NCBI RefSeq assembly: GCF_020523825.1
Contig: NZ_JAJALK010000021.1
Span: forward strand, 1-64,000
Direction of reading: 5' to 3'
DNA: 64,000 bases
DNA from: Methylobacterium brachiatum
Lineage (GTDB): Bacteria; Pseudomonadota; Alphaproteobacteria; Rhizobiales; Beijerinckiaceae
Below are positions 1 to 8,595 of the stretch, in pieces. The notes under the pieces are model-generated. The model did no database searches. It saw nothing but the letters and a program-made list of their open reading frames with translations, and was not told the DNA's origin. The position numbers were made by a program, and so were the translations under genes. Every line of letters begins with the position of its first letter. Within the stretch, counting starts at the first letter, position 1.

Positions 1-75
1 GCGAGAACGAGGTTAGGGGGTCAGAATTGGACGCCGATCCCCCGCCTCACGGGGTCAAAGTTGCACGCCGAAACA
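1..75. mobile_element. Terminal repeats of an IS21-like element (end only)
   Basis: Two near-identical 21-bp direct repeats sit at 17-37 and 51-71, 34 bp apart with three mismatches. Both have the form GGGGTCA-A-TTG-ACGCCGA. Ends built from several repeats of this type are typical of IS21-family elements. The istA/istB genes would lie outside the window to the left. The adjoining gene reads straight into these repeats before stopping, which fits an insertion that cut off its 3' end. Family assignment rests on recalled motif style only. Confidence 0.45.
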
Positions 76-646
76 CAGCGGTGAGCGGACCTCGCTTCCG
101 GATCTCGCCCGCGAACGCCCGCATCACCTGATCCCAAAAATGTAAGGCGGTCGAGGCCACGATGCCCGCCTTACGGCCCTTGGTCCTTTCGCCGGCCAGG
201 CTTGCGAATGCCGTGGCTAGGCCGGCGATATCGGCCCGCAAGGCGGCATGCTCCGCCGCCGCGACGGCAATGCTCTCCTCGATGCGCGCGACCTGCGCCC
301 GCGTGGCCGGCTCCTCGCCATCGTCCTGCACCGACGTCGCCGGCCGGCCCGACCGCGCCAACGTCAGGAAACGCGCCAAAGCCCTCTCCGTGCTCTCGTC
401 GAGATCGAGCGCGGCGAGGTGAGGGCGGTACCGTCGACGCCGCTTCCAGGAGGCGAACGGATCCTGGAGGTCCCGGTCCGAATGGCTGGCCGCCGGAGCG
501 GTATCGAAAGGAAGGCGGTTCCGCTCCCGGAAAGCGTTCCGCAGATGCTCGTAGGTCACCCTGGTGCCCGAGGCGACGAGAGCGTCCGCGGTCTCGTCGA
601 AGGTCGTCTGATTGATCATCTGCGAAGCCTGGGCGCATGGCGCCAC
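47..646 (-). CDS. Truncated protein with KfrA-like N-terminus
   Basis: The gene encodes 199 residues. The N-terminal part (about residues 12-40, TADALVASGTRVTYEHLR) resembles the KfrA/TnpC-type DNA-binding N-domain found on plasmids and mobile elements. The middle (about 105-150) is alanine-rich and probably a helical coiled coil. The last six residues are encoded inside the IS21-like terminal repeat, so the natural C-terminus is probably lost. The ATG at 619 (residue 10) is an alternative start. If the KfrA reading is right, it would be a DNA-binding accessory protein of a plasmid or integrative element. The resemblance is weak and function is unproven. Confidence 0.45.
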   Translation of the reverse strand: MAPCAQASQMINQTTFDETADALVASGTRVTYEHLRNAFRERNRLPFDTAPAASHSDRDLQDPFASWKRRRRYRPHLAALDLDESTERALARFLTLARSGRPATSVQDDGEEPATRAQVARIEESIAVAAAEHAALRADIAGLATAFASLAGERTKGRKAGIVASTALHFWDQVMRAFAGEIRKRGPLTAVFRRATLTP

Positions 647-748
647 AACGACGGCTGACCATGGGGATAGCCATCGACGGTTGCTTGAGGGGCTGGGCGG
701 GGTCCGCCGGGCGGAAGCCCCCGCGGTCCTAGGCGTGATACGCGTGGG

Positions 749-2317
749 TTATGCCGCGACGGCCTGTTCGGCTTGATCATCGCCTGCGTCGAACGACTGA
801 GCCTGCTCGAAGGCCTCGGCCTTGGCCTGCCAAGCGGCCCGGAAACCGGCAATCAATGTCTCGCCCAGCGTTACTGACCATCCTGCGAGGTGCGGCGTCA
901 GTAGCCTGTCGATCCACGGCAGCGGACCGGGCCGTATCGCACCCGGCTCCTGAAAGTCGGGATGCCTTTCGAAGGCGGCGATCAAGAAATGCGGCCTGGA
1001 CGAAGGCGGGGCGATCTGCTCGATATTGTCTTCCTTGAAGTGGGCGAGGGTACCGCGCAACCGAAGCATGAGATGTAGGTCGTCGAGCCTGTTGAGCGTC
1101 AGCCAACCATCACCGAAAAGGCCGTCCGCGACCTCTTCCCATTTCCTCGCGAGGCTGCCGTCGATCTTCGAGCTGCCCTCGTTGAACCTGATATCCGGGA
1201 TCTTGCTGCGCCAAAACCTGGCGCCCTCATCGTGGCCGATGAAATGGATGGCGGTATTGATGAACGATTCAAGGGCGCACGTGACTTGGAGGAGGGTGGA
1301 GGAAGGCCCTTCGAAGCCATCGTCATGCTGAACGGAATAGGCATGCATTGCCCTGGCGGACCGCATGGCCCTGGCTGACCAGTTCGGTAGGACGTTGAGG
1401 ACATGGCGTCCTTTCCGGATGCCGTGGGCGACCCAGTAGGATGCGTCTCCGGAGGGACTCGGCAGCGCCATCATAAGGTCGATGCCGGCATCGCCAGCCA
1501 ACCAACAAGGGCTGCTTGCCGGGCGGGATGGATGCGACGGAAGTCCGACCGCCCGGAGCGAGAACTCGGCGGGCGCATGGTCGAAGTGCGTGAGGCCGTC
1601 CGTCGGGATGAGCGGCCTGGCGCAGGCATCATCGGTTCTCCTGACACCATTCTTCCTGGCGAAGGCTCTGATGTCGCCGGCACAAGCTACCGCGCGGGCC
1701 AAGGCCGCCTTGTCGGAGCTTTTTACGGCGAGGTCTGCGGCGCGCCTTGTCCAGGCTAGGGCTGCACGATCATCCCCGGCCGTGAGATGGACTTTTGATG
1801 CAAGCAGGCACGCTTCGATCTGAAGCGCAGGGGAACCGGATGCGTCGGCGACGAAGGTGAGGCGATGCAGGTAGGCTTGGGTCGTCTCCTGGTCGCCTAG
1901 TGCGAGATAATGATGGGTCAGCGCCTCGTAGTTCTCGATGCAGAGGGTCCATTCCCCGGCGTCGCGCCGCAGTTCGGCGGCCAGCACATGAAGACGCGCC
2001 GCATTTGCCCTGAGGACAGTCTCGCTGCGTGTCGTCACGTCTTTCTGGACGCTCTGGTCGCCGGTCCCTGACGCTTCGGTCTCGGCTTTCTGGATCGCGG
2101 CGGCGACCGCTTTCGCCTCCTCCGTGAAAGCGATGGCATTGCCCGTGAGGGCGGCGGCTTGCGCAAGGGCGGTCGTGAGATCGATCCTGTGGTCCGTCGC
2201 CGTCGGTCGACTGACCGCTTCGAAGCCCGTGGCGGCGAACCAGCGGACGGCGGGGGCATCTTTCGGATTGGTGTCGTCGGCGTTCGGGATATAGGATGGT
2301 CGCAGGGGCGCGCGCAT
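749..2317 (-). CDS. Hypothetical protein with helical-repeat middle region
   Basis: The 522-residue protein is not assigned to a family. The middle (about residues 125-215) is rich in Ala/Leu helix pairs such as ALTHHYLALGDQ and AALAWTRRAADLA, which looks like TPR-type repeats. The C-terminal third contains LESFINTAIHFIGHD and LMLRLRGTLAHFKED, reminiscent of HEPN-like helical domains, though no RxxxxH motif can be claimed. The ATG at 2317 follows TAAGGAC; a GTG one codon earlier is possible. It sits alone on the minus strand in the accessory region, so it is probably cargo of the mobile element. Function unknown. Confidence 0.6.
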   Translation of the reverse strand: MRAPLRPSYIPNADDTNPKDAPAVRWFAATGFEAVSRPTATDHRIDLTTALAQAAALTGNAIAFTEEAKAVAAAIQKAETEASGTGDQSVQKDVTTRSETVLRANAARLHVLAAELRRDAGEWTLCIENYEALTHHYLALGDQETTQAYLHRLTFVADASGSPALQIEACLLASKVHLTAGDDRAALAWTRRAADLAVKSSDKAALARAVACAGDIRAFARKNGVRRTDDACARPLIPTDGLTHFDHAPAEFSLRAVGLPSHPSRPASSPCWLAGDAGIDLMMALPSPSGDASYWVAHGIRKGRHVLNVLPNWSARAMRSARAMHAYSVQHDDGFEGPSSTLLQVTCALESFINTAIHFIGHDEGARFWRSKIPDIRFNEGSSKIDGSLARKWEEVADGLFGDGWLTLNRLDDLHLMLRLRGTLAHFKEDNIEQIAPPSSRPHFLIAAFERHPDFQEPGAIRPGPLPWIDRLLTPHLAGWSVTLGETLIAGFRAAWQAKAEAFEQAQSFDAGDDQAEQAVAA

Positions 2318-2520
2318 CACGTCCTTACCCCTGCTTCCGGTATCTGATTCGTCATCGCGCCCGCCCTGAACATGAATCGTGGGGGCAGATGACCATGAAC
2401 CGCTTACGCAACCCTCAAGGCGCGTGCTTTCCGAATTCTTCTTTCTGCGAGACGTTCGTGTTGGCAGGCCATTCCCACAGGCTCACCAATCCGATGTACG
2501 GAGACCTGTCCCTGAAAACC

Positions 2521-3342
2521 TTAGAACCTTGGCGTCGGGAGGGACGGCTCGTTGTCGTTGGTGTAGGCAGCTTCTTCCTCGCCGGATGGCACCGCACCGT
2601 GTGTCGTGCCCTCAGGCCTGTCTGACCGCCGGGCAAGATCTAGGGCGCCGGCGGTGGGTTTTGGAGCCACCGGGGTCTCAAGGTGGCAGTCGAAGTGCTG
2701 GCACATGGTGCGCAGGAGTGCATTATGCGCACTGACGTCCTTTATCTCCCGACCGGCGGAAACTACCTTGAACGCCGTGTCTCGCCTGAGATTGAGGGAT
2801 ATCCACCCCGCCCGGGTGATATCCTCTATGGGGCAGGGCTCAGGGTGTTTTCCCCGTATGTTGTCCGTATACCCGTATTCTTGATCGTCGCTCAAGAAGA
2901 CGTTATCGACGCTGATGCCGTAAATACCTATCGTATCAGCTTCGTAGCCATTTGCTGCCTTGAACTCAGCAATTTCCGCGTCGATGCGGGCTTCCACCGC
3001 TGCCTTGTCTGCATCGAAGACATCGAAAACCCCCTCCATATCCGGCACGATGCGGAGGGCGTCGATGGAGTCGAACGTGCCGCATGCTACGAGCCGCCCG
3101 TCCTCATGCAACCAACCGCGGCCGCTCGTTGCGAGTGCGCGCAGGGCCCTTTCGTCACCGACATGGCCCAGCACAGGCTGCATGTGGCCACGCAGGCGCG
3201 GGAGCCATCCATCGCGCGTCGAGGGCTCCTGGGGTGCCACGACGTAGTGCGGAAGTGGCTCCGGGTTCTGCGGATGGACTTCGTCCAGCGCCTCGGACCG
3301 GGCCGCCTTCTTGAGGCCTCGCAGTCCCGTGCTATCCGTCAT
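2521..3342 (-). CDS. Hypothetical protein
   Basis: The 273-residue soluble protein has no recognised domain and no signal peptide or membrane segment. The central part (about 95-205) is the best candidate for a folded domain, with acidic stretches and the segment DTIGIYGISVDNVFLSDDQ. The last 50 residues are Pro/Glu/Thr-rich and probably disordered. GAGGG lies about nine bases before the ATG. It is transcribed in the same direction as the flanking accessory genes but is separated from them by gaps, so no operon is evident. Confidence 0.5.
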   Translation of the reverse strand: MTDSTGLRGLKKAARSEALDEVHPQNPEPLPHYVVAPQEPSTRDGWLPRLRGHMQPVLGHVGDERALRALATSGRGWLHEDGRLVACGTFDSIDALRIVPDMEGVFDVFDADKAAVEARIDAEIAEFKAANGYEADTIGIYGISVDNVFLSDDQEYGYTDNIRGKHPEPCPIEDITRAGWISLNLRRDTAFKVVSAGREIKDVSAHNALLRTMCQHFDCHLETPVAPKPTAGALDLARRSDRPEGTTHGAVPSGEEEAAYTNDNEPSLPTPRF

Positions 3343-4009
3343 GACCCGAATCCCTCGTCTCAGCCCGATGGAAGCAGGCTCCCTCTATTTCCTGCAAGGC
3401 ACCAGGCTGGTGTCGGTCAAGCGCTAGTGATCGGGCTGACGAATGGGGCTACCAGCGCGTGATCCGGCTCTGCTGCAGGGTTCGGCAGGAACCGGAACGG
3501 GAGGGAGGGGGAATTCCCCAAACTTGCTCTCAATGGCCGGGCCTAAGCCTCTGAGTTTTATCAACGTCCATAAACCAGGTGAAAAACTACTATCCCTGCG
3601 GCCGCCATGAAGCGGTAGCCGTCGAGAGCCAGGTAGCGGTGACGGTCCCCGTTTTTAAGAACCCGCAAGTCACTGATAATGCTCATTATTTTAGGGACCC
3701 GCGTTGTGAATCGGCGGCGCTGCCTCAGGATGCCACCTACCTCATTTCGGGACGATCAGCACGCGTCCGCACCGTTCGGGACGAAAATCCCCAAACTATT
3801 CTCAAACAAAACGGGCTGCGCCAGCGGCGGAAAGCGGTGCGGGCGGCCTGGTTCGGACGCCGATGCGCGGCCTTGTCGAGCCGTTCGACGCACAAGAGAT
3901 ATCTCGCCTGAAACGGTCGCCACCGTCGGTCCGTGAGTATGACAAAACGCATGCCGGCCTCCCCGGGGCGGGAGCACGGCTTTGCATCCGGGCCATCTCC
4001 GTCCGGGGT
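3343..4009. other. 667-bp intergenic region, no confident gene
   Basis: No convincing gene was found. Weak plus-strand frames exist (for example 3579-3911, 110 codons) but their composition is irregular, with no domain or good ribosome-binding site. The stretch 3540-3700 is clearly more AT-rich than its surroundings. Two similar segments of the type TCCCCAAACT-TCTCAA occur at 3515-3533 and 3788-3806, which may be a degenerate repeat or coincidence. Confidence 0.4.
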
Positions 4010-5665
4010 TCACGCACAGGTCGCGACCATCGCGTCCGCGATGTCCCGCACGCTGAAGCGCTCCACGGCCCGGCCGACGATGCACCTCGCTTCTTCGGGC
4101 TTCGTCAGGTTCTCGGCATGCACGGTGCACTCGACCGTGCCCCGAGTTTCGCCGTCTTGTTCGAACGAGACCTCGAACTCGAACGTCTCCACGCCGGCTT
4201 GATGGCGCCAGAGATCACACGTCAGTGCACCTGACTTCACGGCTTCGTCCCGCGCCCAATCCCAGTAGAAGCTCTCGGGATCACGACGAACGTCACGGAG
4301 CAGCCCGGCGGTGTCCGGCAGCAGGAAAGGCGCCGGCCTCGCCGTGGCGCCGTACAGGGAGGCATGCGGCTCCAACCAAGAGGGACGGTTGAGCAGTCCC
4401 ATCGCTTCGGCGGCGCTGGTGCTCAACCCGAGCCGCTGCGCGTGCGAGCCAAGCCTCGCCCGTTCGGCCTCGACCATCGCCAGGGCCGAGCCGCCAAAGC
4501 TGGGCTTCAGCATCTCGGATGCAATCTGTGCCGTCGTCATCGATGACCGAGGCATCGGCTGGGGGCGCGGCGGGGGCGGGGTGCGGGTGACATGTTCCTG
4601 GAAGGGCGGAGCGGCCGGCGGCGATGGGAACCCCTTGTTTGCGGCGGAGTGGACGCTCGCCCCTGCATCGGCGTCCTCACCGTCATCCCGGTCCTCTGAC
4701 AACCGGTTGAGCATCAGGGGACCCTTGGCCAGGAATTCGATGCGGACCTGGGAGGCGGGACGCGTCCCGGTGTTGGACATGGGCCAGCGGACGATCAACG
4801 GAGGCTCCGCCACGTCGCGTTCCTTGTGCAGGTTCATCAGAATGCCGCGGCACGCCTCGACCCAGCGCGGGTAACTGACGTCCCGATACTCGGTGAGCGC
4901 GTCGTCGAGGGGCGGGGCATACTCCGTTCGAACGATCTCGCCGCTCCCCCTCGTGACGGATGTCGGCGGCGGCGGCGTGAAGTCGGTCCTCTCAGGGTGC
5001 TTGGCCATCAGCGAGGAGAGGACCTCCCCGATCTCGGCCTCCGTGAGGGCGGCGGCGACACGGCGTGTCACCATCACGCGGTTCGATGCGTCCGCGTCCT
5101 CGCACCGCCCAATCGATATCCGGGGCTCCTGCGATCGGTAGGTCGCCAAGTCCTTTTCGAGGTCCTTGATCCGCTTGGCCTCGGAACTCTCCGCCGGCGG
5201 CCGACGCCAAGCCGGATCGATCATCTGGAACGGCACGTCGAGACCGCTTGCGGTGGACGCAGGTCCGGTGTCGTCGGTGAACAGCTTGGTGACGCGCTCC
5301 GCGCCCGCAGCGCGCAGCGTCGACACGATACCAACAAGCCGCTCGTCGGTCTTGCCGTAATCAAGGTCTTCCCTCAGGCCTGGATCGGGCCTGGCGAACT
5401 CCAGCCGCAGCAACACGCGCGGGCCAACCTCCTGGATTACGGATTCCCGCTCGCCGGTCCCCAGCATGCCTCGCACGACGCTGAAGATATCAAGCGCCCT
5501 GGCCCGGGTACGACCGGTTCCCTTCTTGTGCTTGTCGATCTCGTCGAGAACGGGTTTCGTCAACAGGACGACGACGGGGTCGTGACCCAACTCGGCCCAG
5601 GGCAACTGATCCAGCGTCTTGCATTCGAAGAACAGGTTCGTATCCGCGACAAGCCAGAGTTCCAT
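4010..5665 (-). CDS. PIN-domain protein, long form
   Basis: The 551-residue protein begins with a PIN-like nuclease fold. VADTNLFFE near the N-terminus supplies the first acidic residue, LDEIDKHK the second and LFTDDTGP the third cluster, as expected for Mg-dependent RNases. About 60 residues after this domain comes a charged helix (KDLEKDLATYRS), then a possible Ig-like sandwich (WPMSNTGTRPASQV), a Pro-rich linker and an unassigned C-terminal domain. Canonical PIN toxins are about 130-150 residues, so this is a large multidomain protein rather than a VapC-type toxin, and no small antitoxin gene is adjacent. The ATG at 5665 is preferred over 5701 because it places the PIN motif at the N-terminus. 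Confidence 0.65.
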   Translation of the reverse strand: MELWLVADTNLFFECKTLDQLPWAELGHDPVVVLLTKPVLDEIDKHKKGTGRTRARALDIFSVVRGMLGTGERESVIQEVGPRVLLRLEFARPDPGLREDLDYGKTDERLVGIVSTLRAAGAERVTKLFTDDTGPASTASGLDVPFQMIDPAWRRPPAESSEAKRIKDLEKDLATYRSQEPRISIGRCEDADASNRVMVTRRVAAALTEAEIGEVLSSLMAKHPERTDFTPPPPTSVTRGSGEIVRTEYAPPLDDALTEYRDVSYPRWVEACRGILMNLHKERDVAEPPLIVRWPMSNTGTRPASQVRIEFLAKGPLMLNRLSEDRDDGEDADAGASVHSAANKGFPSPPAAPPFQEHVTRTPPPPRPQPMPRSSMTTAQIASEMLKPSFGGSALAMVEAERARLGSHAQRLGLSTSAAEAMGLLNRPSWLEPHASLYGATARPAPFLLPDTAGLLRDVRRDPESFYWDWARDEAVKSGALTCDLWRHQAGVETFEFEVSFEQDGETRGTVECTVHAENLTKPEEARCIVGRAVERFSVRDIADAMVATCA

Positions 5666-5768
5666 GCGGCAGCCTTCGTCGTGGTTCGCCCGGCCTCGCA
5701 CGACGCGTGATCGAAGGCACCTTGGCTGTTGAGGTCCTCGTGATATGGGCAGCGGTGACGTGACGAAA

Positions 5769-5796
5769 AAGGGCCGCCCGGAGGGGGCGGCCCTTG
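5769..5796 (-). terminator. Rho-independent terminator of the integrase gene
   Basis: The inverted repeat AAGGGCCGCCC / GGGCGGCCCTT forms a GC-rich stem. Read on the minus strand it is followed by five T residues (the AAAAA at 5766-5770 on the plus strand). It lies 23 bp past the integrase stop codon. Confidence 0.8.
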
Positions 5797-5818
5797 TCGC
5801 ATCGATCCGGTCGGGCGG

Positions 5819-6946
5819 TCAGTGGACCGTCGCGTTCAACATCGCCCGCTCGCGCATGACCTTCCTGGCGTACTCCATCGCGAGCTGCCGCAACTCAACG
5901 TGGTCGGGCACCACGTGGACGTAGAAGGCCTCCGTGACGGCGGAGTTGCGGTGCCCCATGAACTTGGACACGGCCTTGATGTCGCCGGTCGCCCGGTACA
6001 TCCGCTCGCCCGCAGTACGGCGCAGGTCGTGGATGGTCAGGCCCGTGATGCCGGCACGCCGCGTGACCGTCTTCCATCGTGAATGAACGGCGTTGTAGGT
6101 CACGGGTACTCGTCCCCTGATGCTATGACGCGCCTCCTTCTCACAGGTCCACACGAACTCCGGGTGCCGACGCCCCTCGTCGCCGGCATAGTCGAGGAGC
6201 CGCCGGATCTCCGGCGTGATCCTGATCTCATGGGCCTTCTTCCGCTTTGTAGTGAGCCTGATCAGGTTCGCTCCCCAATCGACTTGGCTCCACCTGATCA
6301 GCGCATCCTTGCGGCGCAACGCAGTCAGCAGGATGAACTCGACCAGCGCCCACATGTCCGCGTCCGCGTTCTTCTCAATGAGAAGCTCCTCGGCCATGGT
6401 CATGGTCCGGGTGCGGGGATCGACGGCGACCCGGTACTGCTTCCAGTTCGGCTCGGACGTCAACGGCACGCTCCAGAACCGTCGGGCCCGCGTGAGGACG
6501 GCAGCCAGGGTGTCGATCACCGACATCACGGCGTAGCGCTCGCTGATCGGCCCGGCGTCGCGGCGCTTGAAGCGGTGGCACTTCCGGCGCTCCGCCAGCA
6601 GCCTCGTGACCATGTCGTCGTTGATCGCCGTCAACGGGGTCTTTTCCCCAATGCGCTCGACCAGCCAGTCGTAGTGCATCTCGTAGAGTTGGGCATTGAA
6701 GAAATGGTCCCCAACTTCCGACATGAACCGGGTGACGGCTTCGAGGAAGGGCATGTCCTTCTCGCCCGTCGCCACTTCCTGCTTGTGCTTGGCGACCTCG
6801 CTGTCCTTCCAGCGTCGGGCGAAAGCGATGGCCTCGCGCTTCGAGGTCAGCTTCGTCGAACCGTTGAAGCGGGTGCCCGCCACGGTGAAGCTGCAGTAGT
6901 AGGTGCTGGAGTTTTGCGGCTTCCAGACGCCGTGGCTCTCGGCCAT
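5819..6946 (-). CDS. int: Tyrosine recombinase / phage-type integrase
   Basis: The 375-residue site-specific recombinase inserts and excises a mobile element at an att site. The N-terminal arm- and core-binding regions span about 1-180 and the catalytic domain about 180-350. The expected residues are visible: Arg around 211-212 (TALRRKDAL), Lys around 237 (TKRKKAHEI), H306 and R309 (HDLRR), H332 (MGHRNS) and nucleophile Y342 (AFYVHV). The ATG at 6946 has AGGAGA seven bases upstream; longer upstream frames are not supported. An excisionase-like gene lies 98 bp upstream and a strong terminator follows. No tRNA gene abuts it; a degenerate tRNA-like sequence lies 1.3 kb away and the tRNA-Ser att repeat 11.5 kb away, so its target is uncertain. 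Confidence 0.93.
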   Translation of the reverse strand: MAESHGVWKPQNSSTYYCSFTVAGTRFNGSTKLTSKREAIAFARRWKDSEVAKHKQEVATGEKDMPFLEAVTRFMSEVGDHFFNAQLYEMHYDWLVERIGEKTPLTAINDDMVTRLLAERRKCHRFKRRDAGPISERYAVMSVIDTLAAVLTRARRFWSVPLTSEPNWKQYRVAVDPRTRTMTMAEELLIEKNADADMWALVEFILLTALRRKDALIRWSQVDWGANLIRLTTKRKKAHEIRITPEIRRLLDYAGDEGRRHPEFVWTCEKEARHSIRGRVPVTYNAVHSRWKTVTRRAGITGLTIHDLRRTAGERMYRATGDIKAVSKFMGHRNSAVTEAFYVHVVPDHVELRQLAMEYARKVMRERAMLNATVH

Positions 6947-7044
6947 GACTTTCTCCTGTTGAAATCGTTCGTAATGCGGAAGTTCGGAGCGCGCCTTCGC
7001 AGGGGGGGCACGGGCCGGCGGAAGCCTGATGTTCGGCGCCATGG

Positions 7045-7428
7045 TCACACCGCGCGCCGGGCAAGGCGGGCGGCTCGGCGCTGGGCGTAGTCCGCGTCGC
7101 CCGGAAGCGGCTTCGGTCGCTTCGGCAGCGCGTTCGGGAACGGCGACGCCTTGGCCACCGCGGTCCGCCGCCTCTTGAGGAACCCCTCCAGGTCGTCCGG
7201 CAGGACACGCAGGCTGCGGCGGTCGTTCCCCCGCCCGATATCGACGGCGACGAGGCTGCCGTCGTCGACGTGGGCCTGGACCTGACGCAGGCTGATGCCG
7301 AGCTTCTCGGCGACATCCGCAAGGCCCATCGCGGTCTGCAGCATGATGGCCAAGTCGTCGTCCGTGGCTTCGGACGATGACCCTTCGGCGCATGCCGTGA
7401 GAATGGAGTGATCGAACTTCGTCGTCAT
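7045..7428 (-). CDS. Excisionase-like helix-turn-helix protein
   Basis: The 127-residue protein has a winged helix-turn-helix of the AlpA/Xis/MerR type at about residues 35-85. It contains LADVAEKLGISLRQVQAHV followed by a wing and a VLPDDLEGFL helix. Such proteins bind att-site DNA and steer the integrase towards excision. It lies directly upstream of the integrase on the same strand, which supports a role as recombination directionality factor. The C-terminal tail is basic (RRAARLARRAV) and may contact DNA non-specifically. It could instead be a local repressor. Confidence 0.7.
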   Translation of the reverse strand: MTTKFDHSILTACAEGSSSEATDDDLAIMLQTAMGLADVAEKLGISLRQVQAHVDDGSLVAVDIGRGNDRRSLRVLPDDLEGFLKRRRTAVAKASPFPNALPKRPKPLPGDADYAQRRAARLARRAV

Positions 7429-7577
7429 GGTGTGATCCTCGGATGGGTGGTGCCGCGTCGGCGGCGGGATGGATTGCGTCAGGTGGTGGGGGAGCCTGCC
7501 GGGGGGGCAGGCTCAGGGCATGGCTGGAGAGCGACCTCCGGCGAGGGGCCGTGGGGTTCGTCTTCCATGGGGTGGGT

Positions 7578-7946
7578 TCAGTCCTTGGGCGGTATCGGCT
7601 CGTCGGCCTGAGCCGTCCGCTCCGCGGCCTCACGCAGCAGGCGGCGCTCCATCATCGCGACGATGCGCACGAGGTACGCGTCGTCGAGGCGGCGGGGCAG
7701 CCAGAGGTGGGCCTGGAGCCGCCCCCGGCATGCCTTGGCCAGCATGTCGAGCATCGGGACGGGCGGGAGCCCGCCTTGGCCGACGACGCCGCGTCCGGCG
7801 CCGAGGGCGAGGGCCCGTCCCCAGAGGGCGAGGGCGGCCACCCGCTCCGCCTCGGTATGGGGGACGGGCTGACGTCTTCGCCCGGGCCGGGTCCTTGTGG
7901 ATCCATCGGCGCCGGCGGTCCCGGTGCCTTGCTGAGGAGTCCTCAC
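7578..7946 (-). CDS. Hypothetical small protein near the integrase module
   Basis: The predicted 122-residue protein has no recognised family. The first 35 residues are low-complexity Gly/Thr/Arg and may not be translated. The rest (HTEAERVAALALWGRALALG and further on DDAYLVRIVAMMERRLLRE) has regular amphipathic helices and looks like a real coding frame. It is oriented like the integrase and the excisionase-like gene. The overlapping plus-strand frames have worse composition. The start codon is uncertain. Confidence 0.4.
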   Translation of the reverse strand: MRTPQQGTGTAGADGSTRTRPGRRRQPVPHTEAERVAALALWGRALALGAGRGVVGQGGLPPVPMLDMLAKACRGRLQAHLWLPRRLDDAYLVRIVAMMERRLLREAAERTAQADEPIPPKD

Positions 7947-8067
7947 TGCCGTAATCCTCTTCGTGTCGGTGACGGCCTCCTTGCAGGGAGACCTTTCGCT
8001 TCATCAGTTGGCGCCGCCTTTCGTGGGGATCGGGCGCCGGCGGATCTTGGGCCTTGCGGCCCGTGGA

Positions 8068-8103
8068 CCCTTGGCAGGACATCCTGCCAAGGGTTTTTCT
8101 TTG
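8068..8103 (+). terminator. Strong hairpin with T-tract
   Basis: Perfect 12-bp arms (CCCTTGGCAGGA / TCCTGCCAAGGG, 8068-8093, two-base loop) are followed by TTTTTCTTT on the plus strand. It has the form of an intrinsic terminator for rightward transcription, but no confident rightward gene ends here. It may insulate the minus-strand modules on either side. Confidence 0.65.
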
Positions 8104-8217
8104 CGTGGGGCCAGGCTCCACGTGGTTCGGAAGACATGATGTCTTGCCTTTGCTTGCCCGGCGTCTGTCTGCCCGGCGTTGCAGTGTGTTCGCTCAAGTC
8201 TCAGTCGATTGCAATAC

Positions 8218-8305
8218 TGGATTGGCCCGGACTCGAACCAGCGACTTCTGAAATAAAAACGAGTCCCATGAGTCAGTTGGGTGGATTTCCGGATTGAGCT
8301 CGACC
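8218..8305 (-). pseudogene. Degenerate tRNA-like sequence (tRNA-Met-like relic)
   Basis: Read on the minus strand, the T arm (GCTGGTTCGAGTCC) is preceded by a class-I-like variable loop (AGAAGTC). Further upstream are a GAGCTCAAT D-arm-like segment and CTGACTCAT, which resembles a tRNA-Met anticodon arm. About 16 extra bases separate CAT from TCAG of the anticodon stem, and no 5' acceptor strand complementary to the 3' end was found. It therefore looks like a decayed tRNA or old integration scar, and is probably not functional. Resemblance by eye only. Confidence 0.3.
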
Positions 8306-8595
8306 GGCCGCCGATCTTGTTATGCGGTACCAATACTTGGGTTGGCGGCTGGATCGCGCCGCGAGCCCAAGACCCTGGGCGCCTGGCGGACCGTGGAAGC
8401 CAGCTGGATTCAAGGACTTGGTCAGGTTCGCGGTGGCAGGGGCCGGAGGGCTGCAAGGCGTTCTTAACCTTGGGGCGACCTCCGGCGGTTCTTCGGTTGA
8501 CTCTTCGCCGAGCGTTTCGGGCGCCGCCGCGCGGGTGCGGGTTAGCGTCAGTTCGTGGCGCGAGTTTTTTTCATTCACAGGGGCTTTCAGCCCGC

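Noticed and set aside
3515..3806. Two similar TCCCCAAACT...CTCAA segments as a regulatory repeat
   Set aside because: Only two imperfect copies, with no gene start nearby; coincidence cannot be excluded.
6947..7633. N-terminal extension of the integrase frame to 7633
   Set aside because: The extension is low-complexity and overlaps the excisionase-like gene. The ATG at 6946 has a good ribosome-binding site and begins the integrase homology.
7443..8297. 284-codon plus-strand frame
   Set aside because: It is Gly/Arg/Pro-rich, runs through the terminator hairpin and tRNA-like sequence, and opposes a better minus-strand frame.
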